Below, piece after piece: positions 1 through 4,508 of a stretch of 27,011 nt of DNA. Numbering within the stretch: the stretch's first letter is position 1; each line of letters starts with the position of its first letter. A program made the translations under genes and the position numbers. Origin of the DNA: a virus; the IMG/VR virus record IMGVR_UViG_3300020474_000084, positions 1 to 27,011 of that record, one strand, 5' to 3'. Under the pieces are notes generated by a model. It saw nothing but the letters and a program-made list of their open reading frames with translations, was not told where the DNA came from and searched no databases.

Positions 1-101
1 AGTTGAGATAGTTCATAAGTTTTTCCGCAATAAACGCATGTGCAGCCAAAGTGTTCTTTAATGCTGCGCCTCCAAAGGCGCTTGGCTTCAGAGGATGTCA
101 T
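1..101 (-). CDS. HNH endonuclease, N-terminal part (runs off window edge)
   Basis: The frame opens with ATG at 101 and is open to the window edge, giving 33 residues. It begins MTSSEAKRLW and contains a CVYCGKTYEL stretch, the CxxC zinc knuckle that precedes the catalytic His in small HNH endonucleases of cyanophages; an upstream TCTC adds more cysteines. The catalytic HNH residues would lie beyond the window. Small HNH nucleases next to terminase genes are common in tailed phages, where they either help the terminase cut concatemers or behave as free-standing homing endonucleases. The gene follows the 85-residue basic protein after a 47-base gap and has no clear Shine-Dalgarno sequence. The family call rests on the zinc-knuckle half only. 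Confidence 0.7.
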   Translation of the reverse strand, partial: MTSSEAKRLWRRSIKEHFGCTCVYCGKTYELSQ

Positions 102-148
102 GGTTATTAGGTTGTAAAGGTAATGTTCAGGAGTTGGAAGTAAAGGTG

Positions 149-406
149 TCATGCGTAACGAGATGATTTCATACGTGGTCTACGGCGATTCTTAGAAGGA
201 CTTTCTAATTTGCCTTTATTAGGACCAGTATGAGAAGCATCTAGTTCGTCATGGTTGCCATAAGTACCGAGCTTGCGGTTTAACTTGTTGGCAGCAGTAC
301 GAATCTTTAAACCTTTAGTTGTTTTGTTGTAGCGTGCTTGTTGCTTATTCCGTTTAGCTTTTGCTTTCGGATTATTTTTATAGTATGTGGAACTACTTGC
401 GGCCAT
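149..406 (-). CDS. small basic protein next to terminase, unknown function
   Basis: This is an 85-residue, very basic protein starting MAASSSTYYK, rich in Lys, Arg and Asn, with a KAKAKRNKQQARYNKTTKG segment and an Arg/Lys-rich end. I chose the ATG at 406, not the upstream ATG at 436, because cyanophage proteins of this type start with the MA(A)SSSTYYK sequence and because it gives a short 14-base overlap with the small terminase gene. The charge suggests nucleic-acid binding. Its place between the small terminase and an HNH nuclease fits a role in packaging or DNA processing, but this is inference. No enzymatic motif is visible. Confidence 0.72.
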   Translation of the reverse strand: MAASSSTYYKNNPKAKAKRNKQQARYNKTTKGLKIRTAANKLNRKLGTYGNHDELDASHTGPNKGKLESPSKNRRRPRMKSSRYA

Positions 407-638
407 AAAGTCTGCTCTGTACAAGTTCAGGGTCAACTTGTGGCATGATTCCAGCTAGTTTTGACAATGGGTTACCTTCAACAGCAACACCACTAATGTC
501 ATTCTTTGCCAGCCAATCACAAGCTGCCTTTAGGTCTTGAGTGCTTGCTTCACCGGATTTGACTCGGTTCAAGAACTCTGTTGTTACTAGGTTGTGCAGT
601 TCATTAAACTGATCTTCATTCGCTTTCTTTTTTGACAT
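393..638 (-). CDS. terminase small subunit
   Basis: An 81-residue protein resembling small terminases of T7-like and N4-like marine phages. The central sequence LVTTEFLNRVKSGEAST, then QDLKAACDWLAKNDISGVA, matches the family pattern of a helix ending in K-S-G-E-A-S/T followed by D-L-x-A-A-x-x-W-L. The small subunit recognises concatemeric phage DNA and brings it to the large ATPase/nuclease subunit at the portal. Length is near T7 gp18 (89 residues). The order fibre, then small exported/membrane genes, then small terminase matches T7 17, 17.5, 18. The start overlaps the previous gene in a TGATG junction, implying translational coupling. The large subunit is not in the window. Confidence 0.78.
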   Translation of the reverse strand: MSKKKANEDQFNELHNLVTTEFLNRVKSGEASTQDLKAACDWLAKNDISGVAVEGNPLSKLAGIMPQVDPELVQSRLYGRK

Positions 639-799
639 CAGGCAATACCTTTTTTAGCATCCCTAAAGGGATTTCTGCGTCGGCGTTTACTTCCTTTTTC
701 AGGATCTTTTTCACCAGGACCAAATTTTTTAATCGTGTTTGGATACCAATATCCATCATCAAATGCCTGAGCAGTCTTATCAGTTTTCTTTTTTGACAC
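638..799 (-). CDS. 53-residue basic protein with GTG start
   Basis: A short open frame starts with GTG at 799, overlaps the 3' end of the upstream gene by 20 bases and ends in a TGATG junction with the small terminase gene. The protein starts MSKKKTDKTAQ, has a YWYPNTIKKFGPGEKDPEK core and a very basic KRRRRNPF end. The SKKK start is shared with the downstream small terminase. A purine-rich AAGAAAG lies just upstream of the GTG. The frame fills the only otherwise empty space between two genes and is coupled to the terminase start, which supports it being real. Function is unknown; position suggests DNA packaging. Confidence 0.6.
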   Translation of the reverse strand: MSKKKTDKTAQAFDDGYWYPNTIKKFGPGEKDPEKGSKRRRRNPFRDAKKGIA

Positions 800-962
800 G
801 TGCTTTCTTCGCCTTTGGTTTTTTAACTACTGGTGTTTCGATTGCATAGCGTGTTTCACCTGGCTCATGAACTAGGTGTGATTCAGCTTTAACTGCCTGA
901 TCTGCAGTTTCGTAAGTACCTAGTACCTTTTCGGTGTATAGGTCTACAAGTTTATACGTCAT
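780..962 (-). CDS. small protein with Lys-rich tail, unknown function
   Basis: A 60-residue protein, MTYKLVDLYTEKVLGTYETA at the start, with a predicted small alpha/beta N-terminal part and a Lys/Ala-rich C-terminal tail (KKPKAKKARVKK). The N-terminal pattern (strand, turn, strand, helix beginning ETADQAVKAE) looks like a small folded domain, and the tail could bind nucleic acid or membranes. It directly follows the coiled-coil membrane protein gene (TAA immediately followed by ATG). I do not recognise a function. It is kept because frame, coding density and junction are consistent with its neighbours. Confidence 0.65.
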   Translation of the reverse strand: MTYKLVDLYTEKVLGTYETADQAVKAESHLVHEPGETRYAIETPVVKKPKAKKARVKKEN

Positions 963-1214
963 TTAGTTATTCCTAAGGACAATTTGGTCTAATTTGTTTT
1001 CAATACGCACCATATGATCTTCCATACGTTGAACCATGACTGATAAATCAGCTTTAGAAACATAGTCCTGAGCCACGCCAAGTTCAATGGCGTCAATACG
1101 TCTGTCAAGACCACTAATGCGATCATGTACATTGTTTATTCTGTTGTGTAGTCTGTTATTCAGAGTTGCGCCGCCAGCGACTATTGCAATGACAGCAGCG
1201 ACTATTGCTTCCAT
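963..1214 (-). CDS. membrane-anchored coiled-coil protein, spanin-like candidate
   Basis: An 83-residue protein with an N-terminal hydrophobic segment at residues 3-18 (MEAIVAAVIAIVAGG) followed by an Asn/Arg/Asp-rich, heptad-like helical region to the C-terminus (RINNVHDRISGLDRRIDAIE, then MVQRMEDHMVRIENKLDQI). This is the layout of an inner-membrane protein projecting a coiled coil, as in i-spanins (T7 gp18.5, lambda Rz), and it sits close to the small terminase as T7 18.5 does. A membrane-anchored coiled coil of unrelated function is equally possible. Its ATG overlaps the previous stop as TAATG at 1214. Confidence 0.68.
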   Translation of the reverse strand: MEAIVAAVIAIVAGGATLNNRLHNRINNVHDRISGLDRRIDAIELGVAQDYVSKADLSVMVQRMEDHMVRIENKLDQIVLRNN

Positions 1215-1858
1215 TATTTAAGGGATACGATTGGTACGATGTCATGGCAAAGCATTTCGACACGACTGCCAGGTCTAAAGGTAAAACCTGATTTCATAAT
1301 TTCTGTACATTTAAGTGCTCTGACTAATTCGTAGTCAAGACGCATCTTTTGTTCGTGTTTACGAGCGATACCTTTACAGGTTTCTATCATGCCACCATCT
1401 AAGGGAACTGAAAAGTTCAGTTGTACGCCGTAGTTATTGCTCCGTACATACCCTGTACTATCGAATGGAATAGTATCATTGCCCATATAAAAGGGCGAGA
1501 ATTGCATGGTTGCTCCATTACAACTATTGTTACTTGCAAAGTATTGCCTAGACGGTGCACCAGTGTTCTGGAACTGCACCGCCTGATTGGTCACATTACC
1601 TGTAGCTGCTGCTACTGGAGATGATGTATTTTGTACCTTTGGGTCATCATTAGCGTAAGCAGGACTTACTGAGAGAAGACCGATAAGGATGTAGTAGTAG
1701 TAACTTGTTCGATTGTTTCTGTTACTAGGCTGTCTTGAATCTTTCCTGCCGCTCTGGTTACAATTTCTAGTTGAAATTGATCGCCTGCAGTATGAACTGA
1801 ATAAGTTGTAGCAGCATTTGAGATGTCCCCACTTGGGACTACGTTTGTTCCAGACCAT
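1214..1858 (-). CDS. exported Cys-containing protein, true start uncertain
   Basis: The open frame with an ordinary start runs from ATG 1858, but the credible protein begins near 1690. The first 56 residues are low-quality sequence antisense in character to a protein (Cys/Asn/Arg/Ser-rich) and overlap the preceding gene in another frame. From about 1690 the frame reads ILIGLLSVSPAYAND, a signal peptide end with an AYA cleavage site, then a mature region with PVAAATGNVTNQAVQFQN and four cysteines (in NNSCNG, ETCKG, LKCTE, MLCHD) that could form disulfides in the periplasm. There is no ATG, GTG or TTG near 1690, so either a rare ATC start, a -1 frameshift from the upstream gene, or a lost start codon must be invoked. 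Function unknown. Confidence 0.6.
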   Translation of the reverse strand: MVWNKRSPKWGHLKCCYNLFSSYCRRSISTRNCNQSGRKDSRQPSNRNNRTSYYYYILIGLLSVSPAYANDDPKVQNTSSPVAAATGNVTNQAVQFQNTGAPSRQYFASNNSCNGATMQFSPFYMGNDTIPFDSTGYVRSNNYGVQLNFSVPLDGGMIETCKGIARKHEQKMRLDYELVRALKCTEIMKSGFTFRPGSRVEMLCHDIVPIVSLK

Positions 1859-2013
1859 GATGAATATGCACCACCATATACATTTGTCGCAATAGTTCGG
1901 TCAATATCAATGGTGGTAGTTGTTGTTGACTGCATTGAACCTTGCGTGAAGTTAGGGGTCACCTGAGCTGATACTGGACTAGCTAAAAACAATAAAAGTA
2001 GTAATCGTTTCAT
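1666..2013 (-). CDS. secreted protein of unknown function
   Basis: A 115-residue protein with a clear signal peptide: MKRLLLLLFLASPVSAQ, basic n-region, Leu-rich core and an Ala-x-Ala-type cleavage (VSA|Q). The mature part is Thr/Ser-rich with VTPNFTQGSMQSTTTTT, a YGGAYSSWSG segment and a TTTTSLSVFSQ end, suggesting beta structure. It starts in an ATGA overlap with the two-TM gene and its 3' end overlaps the next exported gene. Proteins of this kind recur in cyanophages without assigned function. Export of two consecutive products suggests action at the outer membrane or periplasm late in infection, perhaps in lysis; that is inference. Confidence 0.72.
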   Translation of the reverse strand: MKRLLLLLFLASPVSAQVTPNFTQGSMQSTTTTTIDIDRTIATNVYGGAYSSWSGTNVVPSGDISNAATTYSVHTAGDQFQLEIVTRAAGKIQDSLVTETIEQVTTTTSLSVFSQ

Positions 2014-2318
2014 TCTTCTTTCTTTTTAGGATCAGGAGATTTGTTATTAGATTTATTATTGGAAGTAGTTAAACCAAAAGTAGCAAGTGCACCAGTAAAC
2101 ACAGAAGCAACAAACGTTATATCACCACCACTCTGACCTTTTTTAATCATGGGTAGTTCAACATAGTTTAGAGTAATAATAAAACCACTCCAAATAACAA
2201 CGCCTAGACGAACAAAGGTTCCAAGGATTTGTAGTTCATCTTCTGTATTTTCTTTTACCTTTGCTAAGAAGTTTTTACTGGGTCCGGTTGATTCTTCTTT
2301 TTTGTTATTTTGTTCCAT
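2010..2318 (-). CDS. small two-transmembrane protein, holin-like candidate
   Basis: A 102-residue protein with charged ends (MEQNNKKEES; PDPKKKEE) and two hydrophobic segments, about residues 31-53 (LGTFVRLGVVIWSGFIITL) and 66-84 (DITFVASVFTGALATFGL). Two TM segments with a Lys-rich tail are typical of class II holins such as T7 gp17.5, and the gene occupies the equivalent place between fibre and small terminase. No sequence motif proves a holin role, and cyanophage lysis genes are poorly known. The start lies 55 bases inside the end of the Pro-rich gene; the stop overlaps the next start as ATGA. Confidence 0.65.
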   Translation of the reverse strand: MEQNNKKEESTGPSKNFLAKVKENTEDELQILGTFVRLGVVIWSGFIITLNYVELPMIKKGQSGGDITFVASVFTGALATFGLTTSNNKSNNKSPDPKKKEE

Positions 2319-2737
2319 GCTTGCTTCATGATTGGTTTCATAATCATCACTAAATATTTAAATAGTGATGTAGCAGCAAGGGTGGCAGCTACAGAAATAA
2401 ATGCTGTAGTTGCTGCAGTAGTCATGATCGTAGTAGTAGGCATCGGGACTTCAATGTCCGTGAACGGAATCTCTACGAACTGAGCTTCAGGTGGTATAGC
2501 TGGTTTAGCTAATGTTGGATTGTTTGTTTGCTGTTGTTGTTGACTATCTGTACTTTGTGGTGGAGGATCTATATTAATACCCTCTATCCCTGGTGGCGGT
2601 CTAAGTACGTTAGGAGGCACCACAAGCGGCTCATACGACGGTATATCTGCCTGTGGTACCTCTAGTATAGGTATAGGTAATTGGAACGCTTCAGGGAGCA
2701 ATAGAGAGGGTAGTTTGGGTGGGTCAACCCACTCCAT
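2264..2737 (-). CDS. proline-rich protein with C-terminal membrane segment
   Basis: A 157-residue protein. Residues 1-80 are Pro/Ile/Leu-rich (LLLPEAFQLPIPILEVPQ) with PPP and a short poly-Gln run; residues about 95-130 are Thr/Ala-rich and hydrophobic (FISVAATLAATSLFKYLVMI), consistent with one membrane helix, followed by a basic end (ITKKKNQPDP). The architecture suggests an extended Pro-rich arm anchored in a membrane. Position among membrane and exported products suggests a late, envelope-related role. It starts in a TAATG overlap with the 53-residue gene upstream. No known family assigned. Confidence 0.7.
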   Translation of the reverse strand: MEWVDPPKLPSLLLPEAFQLPIPILEVPQADIPSYEPLVVPPNVLRPPPGIEGINIDPPPQSTDSQQQQQTNNPTLAKPAIPPEAQFVEIPFTDIEVPMPTTTIMTTAATTAFISVAATLAATSLFKYLVMIMKPIMKQAWNKITKKKNQPDPVKTS

Positions 2738-2898
2738 TACTGTGTACCAAACAACCCACGTTCAATAAAATCAACAGCGGTATCATCAACTGTATTGTCT
2801 GTTGTTGTAGCCATTTTCCGCAGCAGGTCAACAATCAAGCGTTTGACCTTTGGAGATTGGATAAAAGAGAACAGAATTGGACGGATAAGTGTAATCAT
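2737..2898 (-). CDS. conserved 53-residue cyanophage protein, unknown function
   Basis: ATG at 2898, stop at 2739-2737 overlapping the next start (TAATG). The protein begins MITLIRPILFSFIQSPKVKR and continues LIVDLLRKMA, then an acidic DNTVDDTAVDFIERGLF end. The N-terminal 15 residues are hydrophobic and could be an amphipathic or membrane-associated helix, followed by a basic patch and an acidic helix. I recognise the MITLIRPILFSF...VDxIExGLF pattern as recurring in cyanophages, always small and near membrane-protein genes. The upstream 37 bases (2899-2935) are A/T-rich without a Shine-Dalgarno sequence. Function unknown. Confidence 0.72.
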   Translation of the reverse strand: MITLIRPILFSFIQSPKVKRLIVDLLRKMATTTDNTVDDTAVDFIERGLFGTQ

Positions 2899-2935
2899 AA
2901 TAATTTAAAAAAAATTTAATTAAGCCCTGATAGCT

Positions 2936-3307
2936 TTATTCAGGTGCTTCAACCTTGACCCACGATGTTGTTGACTCGTTCCACGTGTAGGCATTGCCAT
3001 CATCTGGGTATGGCGTAGGCGCTTCCCAACGGCAAGTGCTTTCGTTCAACACCCAGCTTGCATGAGGTTTTGGTGCGATAAACGCATCACGCGTTAAGTC
3101 GTATGTGTAGCCAATACCTGCAAAGTTTTTCCGTATGTTGTCGTTGTAAGAAGTTTGTATCCAGGTACTATCTGTACCAAACAACGAGTGGCAGCATGTA
3201 ACACCTAAAGCCTCTTGCTCGTTGCCCTCGGTGTTTATCAATTTGTCATTATCAATGATGACAACCTGCTGAACAATATTATTTTTAATTAATGCAAAAT
3301 GTGCCAT
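2936..3307 (-). CDS. tail-associated protein, fibre accessory type
   Basis: A 123-residue protein starting MAHFALIKNNIVQQVVIIDN, which matches a family widespread in cyanophages and pelagiphages and usually encoded next to fibre or adhesin genes. Visible features are the FAGIGYTYD motif, and two Trp-containing repeats in the C-terminal half (SWVLNESTCRWEAPTPYPDD and YTWNESTTSWVKV) of the form W-x-x-N-E-S-T-x-x-W, typical of tail-fibre assembly or appendage proteins. It likely acts at the tail tip or in fibre assembly. TAATG overlap at 3307 couples it to the Gly-rich protein upstream. Confidence 0.7.
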   Translation of the reverse strand: MAHFALIKNNIVQQVVIIDNDKLINTEGNEQEALGVTCCHSLFGTDSTWIQTSYNDNIRKNFAGIGYTYDLTRDAFIAPKPHASWVLNESTCRWEAPTPYPDDGNAYTWNESTTSWVKVEAPE

Positions 3308-4137
3308 TAGAAGGTGATACTCCCAGAGCTAGTAAAATCATAGTATCTGTATCCATTTGCAACTGTAACTGTAGGGTTTCCAGTTGTTGCCGTGGCAGGC
3401 AGATATGTATCGGCATAACGGAGAACAACGCGGCCAGAGCCACCATTACCGCCACTGTTACCGCCTTGACCGCCACCACCGCCGCCACCACCACCTCTGT
3501 TCACAGGAGCACTGTCACCACTCTGTTGGCTGCCATTGCCACCACCAGCGCCTGCATCACCACCAGTCATATATCCGCCGCCGCCTCCGCCCCCACCTAC
3601 AGTTAAGCCTGTGGGGTGTATAAATGTAACGCCAGGGCCACCGTCGCCTCCGTTAAAGGAAGTACAGGCTCCACCATTGCCACCAGCTCCTGCACCGCCG
3701 CCAGCTGCAAAAGCACCACCAGCACCACCGGTATAAGTGGCATTGTCGCCCCCTGAATCTTGATTAGTACCAGAAGAACCATCGCCGCCGGTACTACTCG
3801 CGCTAACGCCTGTTCCTATTAAAGAGCTTGTCCCACCATTTGCTGCAGGTGAGCCTCCCCCACCTCCCGCTCCAACTGTCACGGTATAAACTACACCTGC
3901 TATTGGCACATAATTTCCTTGCACCAAAACAGAACCTGCACCTCCAGACTGGTAATCGCCTGTACCACCGCCACCGCCGCCGCCTATGACGTTGTAAGTG
4001 AGAGTATCAGGCGCATTAAAACTGGGCCATTCACCACTAACAGTATTACGCAAAAAAACCTGATTACCCGACCACATCCCTGAAGCAGAAATAGCCGTTG
4101 TAATATTTTGTTTCCCAATAATTCCACCTTCGTTCAT
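3307..4137 (-). CDS. glycine-rich tail adhesin-like protein
   Basis: A 276-residue protein. Residues 1-50 are ordinary (MNEGGIIGKQNITTAISASG...); from about residue 52 to 230 it is dominated by glycine, including runs of seven to nine consecutive Gly separated by short loops; the end (GRVVLRYADTYLP... to YRYYDFTSSGSITF) is beta-like. The layout, a Gly-run sandwich with variable loops, is reminiscent of polyglycine-helix adhesins such as T4-like gp38, where loops determine receptor specificity. Location directly after the tail fibre supports a tip adhesin or virion surface role. The strong local GC content on the complementary strand (CCN repeats) comes from the Gly codons. TAATG junctions on both sides. 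Confidence 0.7.
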   Translation of the reverse strand: MNEGGIIGKQNITTAISASGMWSGNQVFLRNTVSGEWPSFNAPDTLTYNVIGGGGGGGTGDYQSGGAGSVLVQGNYVPIAGVVYTVTVGAGGGGGSPAANGGTSSLIGTGVSASSTGGDGSSGTNQDSGGDNATYTGGAGGAFAAGGGAGAGGNGGACTSFNGGDGGPGVTFIHPTGLTVGGGGGGGGYMTGGDAGAGGGNGSQQSGDSAPVNRGGGGGGGGGQGGNSGGNGGSGRVVLRYADTYLPATATTGNPTVTVANGYRYYDFTSSGSITF

Positions 4138-4475
4138 TATGTAATCTCCAATGAACTGACCGTTACTTCAAGGTCGTTTGCAGCGCCAGCCGTCGCCCGC
4201 AACTTTTGCGATTGCTTCATAACTACTTTGTTCGCAATAATCTCGATAGACGCATCAGGAGGAACAGCAATTGTGCTAGCCAAAGTGCTCAACACATTAT
4301 CACTGCCGTCTGTCAACGCAATTGTGATTACAGCACTAGCACTGCCATCAACGTTGGCAACCAAGCAACTCAGAACAATCGATCGGTCTGTTGCCGCACC
4401 AGTTGGCGCTTGATATAAATCTGTCGCATTTGTCGTCGTTAGTTTGACGGATGCGTTGTTAAAAGTTTCAGCCAT
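4137..4475 (-). CDS. small beta-rich virion-associated protein
   Basis: A 112-residue protein starting MAETFNNASVKLTTTNATDL, with alternating hydrophobic and polar residues and segments such as AVITIALTDG, IEIIANKVVMKQSQKLRATA and LEVTVSSLEIT, implying a beta-sandwich. No TM or signal peptide. It lies between the fibre and the Gly-rich gene, so a structural or appendage role is likely; related small proteins occur among cyanophage virion components. The 33 bases upstream are A/T-rich with no Shine-Dalgarno sequence. TAATG overlap with the following gene. Confidence 0.7.
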   Translation of the reverse strand: MAETFNNASVKLTTTNATDLYQAPTGAATDRSIVLSCLVANVDGSASAVITIALTDGSDNVLSTLASTIAVPPDASIEIIANKVVMKQSQKLRATAGAANDLEVTVSSLEIT

Positions 4476-4508
4476 TAGTTTGTTTAGTAAATAATTTTTT
4501 TAACAATG

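Noticed and set aside
3292-3736. Several plus-strand frames (Pro-rich or His-rich) opposite the Gly-rich gene
   Set aside because: Poly-Gly codons on the minus strand read as poly-Pro or similar runs on the plus strand. They are shadows.
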